From Rubinisphaera margarita (GTDB lineage Bacteria; Planctomycetota; Planctomycetia; Planctomycetales; Planctomycetaceae), in the NCBI RefSeq assembly GCF_022267515.1, contig NZ_JAKFGB010000014.1, positions 310,001 to 374,000 of the forward strand: a stretch of DNA of 64,000 nucleotides, written 5' to 3'. Position numbers and translations under genes: made by a program. How positions within the stretch are numbered: the first letter of the stretch is position 1; each line of letters opens with the position of its first letter. Shown here in pieces: positions 49,928-59,185 of this stretch. The notes under the pieces are model-generated. The model was not told the DNA's origin. It was given only the letters and a program-made list of their open reading frames with translations, and did not search any database.

Positions 49928-49929
49928 TT

Positions 49930-49962
<33 letters not shown>

Positions 49963-49987
49963 TGCCCGTAACGCTAACGATATCCAC

Positions 49988-50155
49988 ATGTTACAGCAGC
50001 TACCAACTCTAGTGTCAGCACACTTGCAGCGACTCGATGACTCGAAATGCTACGAATTGGCATTCGACGACGGCCGACTGATGCAGGTAATGCTGAGATG
50101 GCCACAGCTTTCGGAGCAGATCAAGAAAGCAATCACTGCCCTCATTCATACCTGA
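49988..50155 (+). CDS. Small ORF at the left end of the islet
   Basis: 55 residues starting MLQQLPTLV, ending WPQLSEQIKKAITALIHT. The Trp-Pro-x-Leu-x-x-x-Ile-Lys-x-Ala-Ile pattern recalls short proteins encoded at the ends of planctomycete genomic islands near recombinase genes; this is from memory and cannot be checked here. The frame is open further upstream, but that part only translates the 31-bp repeat. Confidence 0.35.
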   Translation: MLQQLPTLVSAHLQRLDDSKCYELAFDDGRLMQVMLRWPQLSEQIKKAITALIHT

Positions 50156-50157
50156 TA

Positions 50158-51217
50158 GATACCGGTGCCTTCGGGGTGCTGATCATATTGCCGTTGCGGT
50201 CGTATTCGGCGACCGCCCAGTTCGGGCCGGCGGAGTTAGTGAGCGCGGTTATCTCGTTGACCGTGTTATTGGTGCGGAATTGGTTGAGATTCCAGGTTCC
50301 GGCATCGTTGGTGTCTTTCAAGTACTTTTTCCAGTTGCCGGTTGGATCGAGGGACCAGCATTCAGCGAAGGACTTGTCTGTGATACCGTCTTTCTGCCCG
50401 CTGAGCGTCCCGCGCTGCAGGTTTTTCAGGCGGTTGATCTGGTCGTTGCCATGGAGTTCGTTGAAGTGCTTGCTGAGGGCGTCCGCCACGGTGTTCTGTC
50501 GCCAGATGCGGTTGCTGGAGCGGTCGTAGCCATATTTGATGCGGTCGAGGTCAACGAGAGCGTCATAATCGTACCAGCGGTTGTCCTTGATCCGGCCGAA
50601 GCGTCGTAGCCGGAATAGATATCGCCGATATCGGGATCGTTGGTGCCGGTCAGATCCACCAGCGTCCATTTCACCTGGGGCTGGGGAGAATCGGCGATCA
50701 CGAAGCCGGTGCCGAAGGGAGAATTCATAGATTGAGCCGAACTTCCTCGGCCGAGATAGCTGTAGTCGACGAGATGCGTGGCAGAAACATCGCCATCGAT
50801 CAATGCCGCGACCCGGCTGGCGACGTCATCCATGCCCAATTGCGTGCCGTAGTTGTAAGCTAGAACTCGTCCGTTTGGATAGGCCAGCTTCTCCCGCATG
50901 CCCCGGACTTTGTAGGTCATGGCGATGCGGCGGATTGCCCCGTCGACGCCCGTTCCGAGCGTGCTGATGCGATCCTGCGTCATCCGACCAAGCTTGTCAT
51001 AATCGTAGCTGTGCACGGAGCCGTTCTGATCGGTCAGGCCGGTCTGCTGCCGCTGGCGGTTGTAGCAGAACAGGATGACGTCCGACGCATCGACCGAATC
51101 TGGATAGATCTCCTTCCGCTTGAGCAGCGAACTGGCGACGTTGGAATCGGCCAGCGTAGTGCCGTAGACGTCAGATTCCCGGCTGGATCGTACTGCATCG
51201 AATTGAAGAGGATGCAC
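50158..51217 (-). pseudogene. Degenerate second RHS repeat gene
   Basis: Translated in two frames this stretch matches the intact RHS gene at 51916-54666 closely. It contains SLLKRKEIYPDSVDASDVIL, GSVHSYDYDKLGRMTQDR and DRIKYGYDRSSNRIWRQNT. A single-base deletion near 50609 shifts the frame (SGYD, then a different frame against SGYDRFGRIKDN). About 60 residues are missing after VRGMREKL, a further segment is lost near YDPAGNL, and both ends are truncated. It looks like a broken partial duplication of the neighbouring gene. Confidence 0.88.
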
Positions 51218-51657
51218 TGGCGACGCGCCAGTGGTACCCGGCGAGATTTAGTTCTGGAAGAAGGTGAGATGCTTGCGGCAGTAGATCTCGATGTCCGTCC
51301 AGTGATCACAGTCGCGATCGCACCTCACATTGCCAGAAAAATCATGTCCTGCCGTGAGTGCAGGACTTTGTGGTCTTCGCGGGGATCGGCAAGGGCCTCC
51401 AAGAAAAATAAAAACGACAACGGATCGGAAAACATTGCAATCGCCTTGGCGGAAATGGCAAAAGTCCCCGCGCACGACAAGATCGTGCTGGCCTCAAAAA
51501 CCGAAAGCATTACGATGCAACTTCGAGGCCGTTTTCATGCGATTGCCCTGCCCAACTGGTGATACGCAACTGTAGTACGTAAGTCATGACAATGCGTGCG
51601 GATAGCTCCGTCAATCCCGTCCCGAGTGTATTGCATCTCATTGACAAAGCCTGAATG
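51218..51657. other. Remnant region between RHS pseudogene and immunity candidate
   Basis: 440 bases without a convincing gene. A small hairpin (CACTGGCG/CGCCAGTG) is at 51215-51233. A minus-strand frame at 51248-51475 (75 residues, Cys-rich end CDRDCDHWTDIEIYC) could be an eroded toxin tip, but I cannot support a call. Confidence 0.35.
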
Positions 51658-51909
51658 CTACGCATGATCCTGATTGTTAGATCGATGGTTTTCACTCTCA
51701 GTGGAATTTCCAATAGATCCCCAGCCAAAAGCACCTACAACAATTCTAGAAAAAACATATGAAGAAAAAATAGACATTGCCACGGCAATGCAATATATAA
51801 TCTTCTCTTTAGAGGTAGCGATTGGCGCTCGCCAAGCAACATCAACGACTGATACAAGCAGCACTGATACTGCAAACATCACAACCGAAACGTATGAATT
51901 CTTACTCAT
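51658..51909 (-). CDS. Small two-helix membrane protein, candidate RHS immunity protein
   Basis: 83 residues. The start codon lies 6 bases after the RHS stop codon, and the AGG of its ribosome binding site overlaps that stop, so translation is probably coupled. Two hydrophobic helices are clear: YVSVVMFAVSVLLVSVV (about 6-24) and IIYCIAVAMSIFSSYVFSRI (about 37-57), then a polar tail. DNA here is more AT-rich than elsewhere. Position and topology fit an immunity protein for a membrane-acting RHS toxin. No family recognised. Confidence 0.6.
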   Translation of the reverse strand: MSKNSYVSVVMFAVSVLLVSVVDVAWRAPIATSKEKIIYCIAVAMSIFSSYVFSRIVVGAFGWGSIGNSTESENHRSNNQDHA

Positions 51910-51915
51910 AAGAAC

Positions 51916-54666
51916 CTATTTCATGTTACAAGCGAGATATTGATCTAGCTTGAGCAGAGATGTGTCAATTAGTAGCAAAACTTTTTCAAGGCCAGTGGAA
52001 GTAGGGAATGCTGCCGTTGCACACCCCAGCACAGACCAGAACACTGCTCCTAATGCTTGGCAAACGATAGATGGGTCATCCGGTTCGCATTCGTCTGTAA
52101 GTCGATCGCAAATTGAACCAATGGAGTTTTTAGACACACCAAATCCCAGCCCGGCTATACATCCCGCGAGTTGCGGGTTCCGAACGGCACCGAGAGCGCT
52201 AAGCAAGCCGACAGCGCAGCCTGCAATGGCTCTGCAAATCTTGTTTGGCATCGACTTCCCGGAAGAGGCCCACAGAGTGACAGCGGCCCCGGCCAGGCAT
52301 CCAGCGACTCCGATAAGCGGGGCAAGCGGAACTGCAAGCCCTGAGGGATCAAGATGCGTGGCTGGTGCTGATTGACAGTATTCGTACAGATTGGTAAAGG
52401 TGCGATCTCCTTCAGCAGGATCGCGTTGAATCCAACAGCCCGTCGATACATTGAATACACGATTCCGAATCGAATATAAGTCTCGTTGGCTTTCGAAAGT
52501 ATATCCAGAAAAAAGAACACTCCAGCCCAGTGTAGGAGTGTGCGGAGTGAAGACACTGCTAAGAAATATTGGCGATCCGTATGCAGAATACGCAAATCTT
52601 TCCTGAACGTCTCCACTCTCGTCTGTTAGCGCTGTCACATTCCAGTTGGCGTCCTGCAGACCGTAGAGGCTTTCGTCGAGTGTCCCGTTTCCAGTCGTAT
52701 CGCGGTCGCGGAGGAGGATGTTGTCGATGTAACGCAGGCCCCACACGAGTTGTTGTTCGGCGTCCGTTGAAGGGTCGATCCGCTCCTCGATCACTTGCCA
52801 CTTGGACGGTTCGGTGAAGTAGCAATGGCGGGTTTCTTGATGAATTCCGCCTTCCGTGTGCTGTTGGAGGATTCGCCGTTTGGCACCGTCGTAGGCGTAT
52901 TCCATCAGGGTGGATGTGGTTGAGGCGTCGGCGATTTTGATGAGGCGGTTCCAGGCGTCGTAGGTCGCCGTGGAGGAGGAGGCTCCCTGGAAGTCGTCCC
53001 ATTCGTTGGCGGTGAAGGTGTCCCATCCATCGGCTGTGAAGTCGGCCCAGGTCAGTCCCGAGACGGGTGCCTTGGGGATGCTGATTATGTTGCCGTTGCG
53101 GTCGTATTCTGGCGCGTTCAAGTTGGGACCGACGGAGTCGGCGAGTGCGGTGATTTCGTTGACGGTATTATTTGTGCGGGACTGATCGAGATCCCAGGCG
53201 CCGTCGCCGTTGGTGTCTTCGAGGTAATTCTTCCAGTTGCCGGTAGGGTCGAGGGACCAGCATTCGGCGAAAGACTGGTCGGTGACTCCGTCCTTTTGAG
53301 CATTGAGCGTTCCCCGCTGCAGGTCTTTCAGGCGGTTGATCTGGTCGTTGCCGTAGAGTTCGTCGAAGTGCTTGCTGAGGGCGTCTGCCACGGTGTTCTG
53401 TCGCCAGATGCGGTTGCTGGAACGATCGTAGCCGTATTTGATGCGGTCGACGTCGACGAGGGCGTCGTAATCGTACCAGCGGTTGTCTTTGATCCGGCCG
53501 AAGCGGTCGTAGCCTGAATAAATGTCGCCGGTTTCGGGGTCGTTGGTTCCGGCGAGATCCACCAACGTCCACTTCACTTGCGGTTGCGGAGAATCGGCGA
53601 TTACGAAGCCGGTGCCGAAAGGGGAGCTCACAGATTGGGCGGATCTCCCTCGGCCGAGATAGCTGTAGTCGACGAGATGGGTTGAGGAGACGTCGTCATC
53701 GACCAGAGCCGCGACCCGGCTGGCCGCATCGTCCATGCCCGACGTGGTGCCGTAGTCGTAGGTCAGAACTCGTCCGTTGGGATAGGTCATCGTCGTTTGC
53801 CGGATCGTGTTGTCCGTTCCGTTGGCGTAGCCGTATTGGACTTTCGGCGTCGTGGAGGTATTCACGGCTCCGTCGTGAGCCTGATAATCGGCCGTCAGTT
53901 GCCCGAAATCATTGTACGCAAACTGGACTTCGTTGACGACACTTCCCGTGCCGACGACGGGATTGTCGTAAGACGTCAACTGCTCCCGCATGCCCCGGAC
54001 TTCGTAAGTCATGGCGATGCGGCGGACCGCTCCGTCGACACCCGCTCCGAGCCTGCTGACGCGGTCCTGCGTCATCCGCCCGAGTTTGTCGTAATCGTAG
54101 CTGTGGACGGAGCCGTTCTGGTCGGCCAGGCTGGTCTGCTGCCGTTGTCGATTGTAGCTGAACAGGATCACGTCCGATGAGTCGACCGAATCGGGATAGA
54201 TCTCCTTTCGCTTGAGCAGCGAACTGGCGACATCGGAGTCTTCGAGCGTCGTGCCGTATACGTACTGCGTGGTCTGGTTGCCGGTCACGGAATTCTCGGC
54301 CGTGATGACCGAGACGTTCCCGTCGGGGATGTAGGCGGTCTGGACAGCGATATTGGTGTCGTCGGATGCCTGACACAAGCCGCCAGAACTGCTCGAACTG
54401 CTGGTTTCGATGACGTTCAGAATCTTCCGGGTTTCGCGGCCACGGTCGTCGTACTCCATCTTCGTGACCATGGCCGAGGGATCAGTGATCGACTCCAGGT
54501 TCCCGGCCGAGTCGTATTTCATCAAATTGATGAGGATCGTATCGGATCGGGTGGGAATAGTCGCAGATCGGTAGAGGAGGGTGCCGCCATTGGTGCCATA
54601 ATTCGCGTATCGGTCTCGGCGATCAGGCCCGAGCGATTGAAGCACTGCCCACACCTGTAATGTCAA
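51916..54666 (-). CDS. RHS repeat protein, 5'-truncated, with C-terminal toxin-like domain
   Basis: 916 residues from a TTG codon. YD/RHS repeats fill about 40-760 (YDYDKLGRMTQDR, EYDRNGNIISIPK, MEYAYDGAKRRIL). The RHS core ends in LYSIRNRVFNVSTGCWIQRD and NLYEYCQSAPATHLDPSGL (DPxGL, about 773-777). The last 139 residues are distinct: Gly/Ala-rich, about three hydrophobic stretches and nine cysteines. Such variable tips are usually toxins. No signal peptide, N-terminal delivery domain or VgrG/PAAR partner is present; the gene seems cut at its 5' end near the right attachment site, so it may be an orphan toxin cassette. Confidence 0.85.
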   Translation of the reverse strand: MTLQVWAVLQSLGPDRRDRYANYGTNGGTLLYRSATIPTRSDTILINLMKYDSAGNLESITDPSAMVTKMEYDDRGRETRKILNVIETSSSSSSGGLCQASDDTNIAVQTAYIPDGNVSVITAENSVTGNQTTQYVYGTTLEDSDVASSLLKRKEIYPDSVDSSDVILFSYNRQRQQTSLADQNGSVHSYDYDKLGRMTQDRVSRLGAGVDGAVRRIAMTYEVRGMREQLTSYDNPVVGTGSVVNEVQFAYNDFGQLTADYQAHDGAVNTSTTPKVQYGYANGTDNTIRQTTMTYPNGRVLTYDYGTTSGMDDAASRVAALVDDDVSSTHLVDYSYLGRGRSAQSVSSPFGTGFVIADSPQPQVKWTLVDLAGTNDPETGDIYSGYDRFGRIKDNRWYDYDALVDVDRIKYGYDRSSNRIWRQNTVADALSKHFDELYGNDQINRLKDLQRGTLNAQKDGVTDQSFAECWSLDPTGNWKNYLEDTNGDGAWDLDQSRTNNTVNEITALADSVGPNLNAPEYDRNGNIISIPKAPVSGLTWADFTADGWDTFTANEWDDFQGASSSTATYDAWNRLIKIADASTTSTLMEYAYDGAKRRILQQHTEGGIHQETRHCYFTEPSKWQVIEERIDPSTDAEQQLVWGLRYIDNILLRDRDTTGNGTLDESLYGLQDANWNVTALTDESGDVQERFAYSAYGSPIFLSSVFTPHTPTLGWSVLFSGYTFESQRDLYSIRNRVFNVSTGCWIQRDPAEGDRTFTNLYEYCQSAPATHLDPSGLAVPLAPLIGVAGCLAGAAVTLWASSGKSMPNKICRAIAGCAVGLLSALGAVRNPQLAGCIAGLGFGVSKNSIGSICDRLTDECEPDDPSIVCQALGAVFWSVLGCATAAFPTSTGLEKVLLLIDTSLLKLDQYLACNMK

Positions 54667-54860
54667 CTGCGGTAGACAACGTGGCTTCAGTCAGCGAATC
54701 AGTCAGTAATCTGGACAGTAAATCGGAGTTCTCCGGCTGTCGCGGTGTGTCTTCGCATGGCAGGGATCCGTTGAACGACAACTCTACAACCCCCGAGGAG
54801 ATAGACAGTTGTGGCAATGAAATAGACCGCTCGTCGTCGAATGACAACGAACGGCCTGAG

Positions 54861-55215
<355 letters not shown>

Positions 55216-55389
55216 GTTTCCGGGTGTGAAGTTTCCGCGAGAATCGCACAAGTTTCCCGGGAAACCGCATCAAGTCGGTCCCTTTCCTTTCGGCAGGTCC
55301 AGTCCCCGACCTTGACTGATACCATTCTACGTGCGAAAAGGAGATGATCAAGTCCTCTCCGCTCGCGAATTTCTGTACAGACACTCCCT

Positions 55390-56805
55390 ATGGAGCTTCG
55401 GTTCGTTTTGGTCGGTCATTCTACGCTCCTGAAAACGGTTTTCTACGTCTGTTGCAGTCTGTCAGCCTTCGCGGCAGGAGGATGTGGTCGCCCCGACGTG
55501 CCTTCGCCGGCAGAGACCTCGACGCAGAAAAATGAAACTCCTCCCGCTCCGGTTGCGCTCGACTATCATATCCGCGACGAGTTTGAGCAGCGGACGGACT
55601 GGGGACACTGGCCCAATCTGACCGGACCCTATTTCAACAGCTCCTCACCGGCCGAAGCTCTCGGAGCTCCCCCGCTCGAGTCGAGTCGCAAAATCTGGGA
55701 AGTGGTCGTCGGGACCGGATACAGTACGCCGGTCGTCGGGCAGGAGCACATATTCGTCTTCCATCGACAGGCAGACGAGGAAATCGTCGACTGTCGCAGT
55801 CTCAGTAATGGAAAGGTCCGCTGGCAGTTCCGGTTCCCCACGGCCTACGAATGTCCCGTCGAATACAGCAATGGTCCCTACTCCACGCCTGCTCTCGATG
55901 CGGAATGCGTTTACGCGCTTGGGACGGAAGCCAAGTTCTATTGTCTGAATCGAAGTGATGGTGAGCTGAAGTGGATTCGGGATCTGCAGCTTGATTACGA
56001 GCCGGAAGCCTGGGATTTCCCGGTCGGCAGTAGTCCGCTGGTGATTGACGGCCGAGTTTATCTCAATCTCGGCGGCTCAAAAGGCGACAGCTGCATCGTC
56101 GCTCTGGATGCCGAGTCGGGCGACACGATCTGGACGGCTCTCAACGATGGTCGAAGCTACGCGACGCCGCGACTGGTGACGATTCATGACCAGAAACATC
56201 TGATAGTCTTCACCGATCGCTACATCTGGTCGCTCGATCCTGAGAAAGGATCCGTCCGATGGCAGGTCGAATTCGGGGTGAAGAAAAGTCCGGCTCGTGT
56301 GAACGCAGTGTCTCCGTTGGTTGTTGAGGACATGATCGTCGTAACGGCCGGTCCAGGGGGCGGCGTGCTTTGTCTGCAGATTCTTCCGGACGGCTCGCAA
56401 CGGGAACTCTGGACCGATCGCCGGGCACTCGACAGTCAGTTCAACAACATTGTCGGCGTATCTGATGCCGTCTACGGGTTCACCTCGAAGTGGAACCGGC
56501 AGGCTCAGTTGCGATGCCTTTCGATCCAGTCGGGAGAGATCCTCTGGGAGTATGCCTCCGACTTGATGAGAGGCTCGATGATCGCCGCCGATGGGAAACT
56601 CTATCTGCTTGGTGAGGATGGTCACTTTGGAGTCGTCGCGATCAACAGCAGTGGGCCGAATGTCCTGCTCGAACCAGGGGAACCCGTGCTCAAGTCGCCG
56701 TGCTACTCGGCTCCGGTCATCGCGGGCACGACGCTGATTCTCCGGGATGAGGAGAAGATGCAGGCCTGGAATATTTCGGCGCAGAGCTCTTCAGAGGCGG
56801 AGTAG
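55390..56805 (+). CDS. PQQ-like beta-propeller lipoprotein
   Basis: 471 residues. The N-terminus has a hydrophobic stretch ending in AAGGC, a lipobox-like site (Cys about 32). The mature part begins with a Pro/Thr-rich linker, then PQQ-type propeller repeats: SNGKVRWQFRFP, NRSDGELKWIRDL, DAESGDTIWTAL, DPEKGSVRWQVEFG and SGEILWEYASD. It resembles BamB and planctomycete outer-membrane propeller proteins. Catalysis not evident. It is the first gene upstream of ssrA on the opposite strand. Confidence 0.85.
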   Translation: MELRFVLVGHSTLLKTVFYVCCSLSAFAAGGCGRPDVPSPAETSTQKNETPPAPVALDYHIRDEFEQRTDWGHWPNLTGPYFNSSSPAEALGAPPLESSRKIWEVVVGTGYSTPVVGQEHIFVFHRQADEEIVDCRSLSNGKVRWQFRFPTAYECPVEYSNGPYSTPALDAECVYALGTEAKFYCLNRSDGELKWIRDLQLDYEPEAWDFPVGSSPLVIDGRVYLNLGGSKGDSCIVALDAESGDTIWTALNDGRSYATPRLVTIHDQKHLIVFTDRYIWSLDPEKGSVRWQVEFGVKKSPARVNAVSPLVVEDMIVVTAGPGGGVLCLQILPDGSQRELWTDRRALDSQFNNIVGVSDAVYGFTSKWNRQAQLRCLSIQSGEILWEYASDLMRGSMIAADGKLYLLGEDGHFGVVAINSSGPNVLLEPGEPVLKSPCYSAPVIAGTTLILRDEEKMQAWNISAQSSSEAE

Positions 56806-56827
56806 CCACTTTTGCGCGGGGTTACGG

Positions 56828-57868
56828 TCAGAAGCGATCGATCAGCGTGATGCCGACCGGACTGGCGTGAGACATCGCCGCTAACGCTTCGCTCGCTTCT
56901 GAAAGAGAGATCGTCTGGCGAATCAGGCTTCGGAGCGGGATCTTCTCTCGCTGAACCAGTTCCAGCATGGCGGGATAACGATGCGCCTGCATCCCGTGAC
57001 AGCCGAAGAGTTGCAGTTCATCGGCGATCACCCGTCCCATGGGCAGCCGGGGATCTGCATGCTCGGCCAGCAGAAGTCCGATCTGCAGATGGCGGCCCCG
57101 TTTTCTCAGGCTGGCGACTGAATTCCGGAACGTCACAGAATGCCCCAGGGCGTCAACGGAGACGTGAGCGCCGCCGTGCGTCAGCTCGCGAATGGCTGCG
57201 GGGACATCATCGATCACGGCGGCATCGATCAGATGTTCGGCTTCGAGATTCCGCGCGGACTGCAGGGCGGGTTGTGAGCGATCGACGGCAATCACGCGGG
57301 CTCCGCAGGCTCGAGCGATCATGATGGCTGAGAGGCCAACGCCGCCGCAGCCAAAGATGGCGATCGTCTCGCCCGGTTGCAGTCTGGCCTGGTCGACGAT
57401 GGCTCGGAACGCTGTTGCAAAACGACAGCCGAGACTGGCGGCTTCGAGGAAGCTGGTCTCTTCCGGCAGTTCCACGAGGTTCTCATCGGCTTGATGAACG
57501 ACGACGAACTCCGCGAAGGAGCCCCAGTGTGTGAAACCCGGCTGCGTCTGTTGAGGGCAGACCTGCTGGTTCCCCTGGCGGCAATACTCGCAGGATCCGC
57601 AGCCGCATACGAAAGGAGCCGTCGCCCGAATCCCAGGGCGAAACCGCTTCACACTGGAGCCGACTTCGAGAACGGTACCGGCAAATTCATGGCCGGGAAC
57701 GTGCGGGAGGGCGATGCAATCGTCATGTCCCATCCAGCCGTGCCAGTCGCTCCTGCAGAGCCCGGTCGCCTCGACTTTGATGACGGCTCCATCGGGCGGA
57801 CAGTCCGGATCTGAAACACGTTCCACGGCTGGGGCCTGCTGAAACTGCCGGTAAAGGAGTGCTTTCAT
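56828..57868 (-). CDS. Zinc-dependent alcohol dehydrogenase family protein
   Basis: 346 residues from the ATG at 57868; the frame stays open to 58042 but the homologous start is MKALLYRQF. A medium-chain dehydrogenase: catalytic zinc ligands in GLCRSDWHGW and PHVPGHEFAGTV, the structural zinc site CGCGSCEYCRQGNQQVC, and the NAD(P) motif GCGGVGLSAIMIARACGARV. The substrate is unknown; the overall form is like propanol-preferring alcohol dehydrogenases. Convergent with the propeller lipoprotein gene. Confidence 0.93.
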   Translation of the reverse strand: MKALLYRQFQQAPAVERVSDPDCPPDGAVIKVEATGLCRSDWHGWMGHDDCIALPHVPGHEFAGTVLEVGSSVKRFRPGIRATAPFVCGCGSCEYCRQGNQQVCPQQTQPGFTHWGSFAEFVVVHQADENLVELPEETSFLEAASLGCRFATAFRAIVDQARLQPGETIAIFGCGGVGLSAIMIARACGARVIAVDRSQPALQSARNLEAEHLIDAAVIDDVPAAIRELTHGGAHVSVDALGHSVTFRNSVASLRKRGRHLQIGLLLAEHADPRLPMGRVIADELQLFGCHGMQAHRYPAMLELVQREKIPLRSLIRQTISLSEASEALAAMSHASPVGITLIDRF

Positions 57869-58135
57869 CGAATTACTTTCGCGGGATCGACACGATGAGA
57901 CCAATGCTTGGAATCGTAACATAGCATCTGTCCTGAGAGCCGATGCGGCAAATCTGCCGCAGGCGGGACTCCTGTCTTGCATCGGTTTCGACGGGCCACT
58001 AAAACCAACTTGGATCCTTGAACTGCAGCAGAGTTCAGGCACACATGGACCGATTGAGGACGAGTTTCGCGATTTCCGACGGATGCGTTCCCGCCGGCTG
58101 AGTGTGAATCGCGTCCGTCACAAAAAGGCAAACTC

Positions 58136-58690
58136 ATGACACATCCCTGGCATGATGTCACTCCGGGCGAGAACCTTCCTCTGGAGTTTCAGGCGGTTAT
58201 CGAAATTCCGATGGGTTCGAGCGTGAAGTACGAGCTCGACAAGGAAACCGGACTGCTGCGGCTCGACCGGATGCTTTACTCCGCCGTGTATTACCCCGCC
58301 AACTACGGATTCATCCCGCAGACGCTCGCCGAAGACGACGACCCTCTCGACGTTCTGGTGATGTGCAAGGAAGCGGTCGATCCGCTTACCCTGGTGAATG
58401 CCCGGGCGATTGGTCTCATGACGATGATCGACAGCGGCAAGCCGGACCATAAGATTCTGGCCGTGGCGACCGATGACCCGGAGTACAACTACATCCGGGA
58501 AGCCGAAGAACTTCCTGCTCACCGATTGAATCAGCTGCGTCGCTTCTTCCAGGATTACAAGCAGCTGGAAGGAAAGTCTGTCGAAGTGAACAAGATTCAG
58601 GAAGGCAGCACGAGCCTGTCCATTATTGAAGATTCGCTGCAGGCCTACAGTTCACGCCGACGCAAGGGTTTCGGAGCTTATCACCACTAG
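58136..58690 (+). CDS. ppa: Inorganic pyrophosphatase
   Basis: 184 residues, family I type. It hydrolyses pyrophosphate and drives biosynthetic reactions. Visible active-site blocks are EIPMGSSVKYELDKETG, YPANYGFIPQT and the acid cluster DDDPLDVLVM, then HRLNQLRRFFQDYK. AAGG is 8 bases before the ATG. Followed after 60 bases by a small ORF on the same strand. Confidence 0.96.
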   Translation: MTHPWHDVTPGENLPLEFQAVIEIPMGSSVKYELDKETGLLRLDRMLYSAVYYPANYGFIPQTLAEDDDPLDVLVMCKEAVDPLTLVNARAIGLMTMIDSGKPDHKILAVATDDPEYNYIREAEELPAHRLNQLRRFFQDYKQLEGKSVEVNKIQEGSTSLSIIEDSLQAYSSRRRKGFGAYHH

Positions 58691-58750
58691 TCGAGAAGCG
58701 TCGCTGCGACGGCCTGTCAGGGAACATCGCTCCGAAAGGTGTGAGATCGT

Positions 58751-58951
58751 ATGTCCGAGCAGGAATCGCCCGATCCCTTTCATTGGCACGAAGCGCTCGA
58801 TCGAACGCATCTGATCAGCGTCTTTCTTGAGACGTCGCTCGCTGAACATCCGGTTATTCGGAACGACGCCGAACTGCGCGAACTCTACACAGCCGCCTTT
58901 CAGGCGGTCGAAACGCTCTATCAGACGATCGGCCGAAAGACGCCGGATTGA
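58751..58951 (+). CDS. Small hypothetical protein
   Basis: 66 residues, acidic and helical: DPFHWHEALDRTHLISVFLETSLAEHP, then AELRELYTAAFQAVETLYQTIG. No motif of known function. A GAAAGGTGTGAGATC stretch precedes the ATG, and codon use is like neighbours, so it is probably real. It lies just after ppa and may be co-transcribed with it. Confidence 0.65.
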   Translation: MSEQESPDPFHWHEALDRTHLISVFLETSLAEHPVIRNDAELRELYTAAFQAVETLYQTIGRKTPD

Positions 58952-59185
58952 GAGTGAAAATTTTCGTAACCGGTGAAACCGACAGGTTTTGGGTTCAGCC
59001 TTGAATTTCAGCGGAAAACGCATCCATTGTTGGTAATGGCTTATTGCCTGCCCTGTCGATACAGGTACAATAGCCAAATTAGTGAGATCGCTGGCCTATT
59101 CAGGGCCACGATTGAACAGGCATGGATGGATTCTCCTTCGTGACGGAGTGCTTCGCAAACTCCTGCTACGCGTAGTGTTATCTTT

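Noticed and set aside
51674..51943. Plus-strand 89-residue frame opposite the immunity candidate
   Set aside because: It lies antisense across the RHS stop codon, has no ribosome binding site, and its composition is less protein-like than the minus-strand two-helix protein.
54623..54847. Minus-strand 74-residue frame just upstream of the RHS gene
   Set aside because: Considered as a displaced RHS N-terminus, but it is in another frame and has no RHS-like or signal-peptide features.
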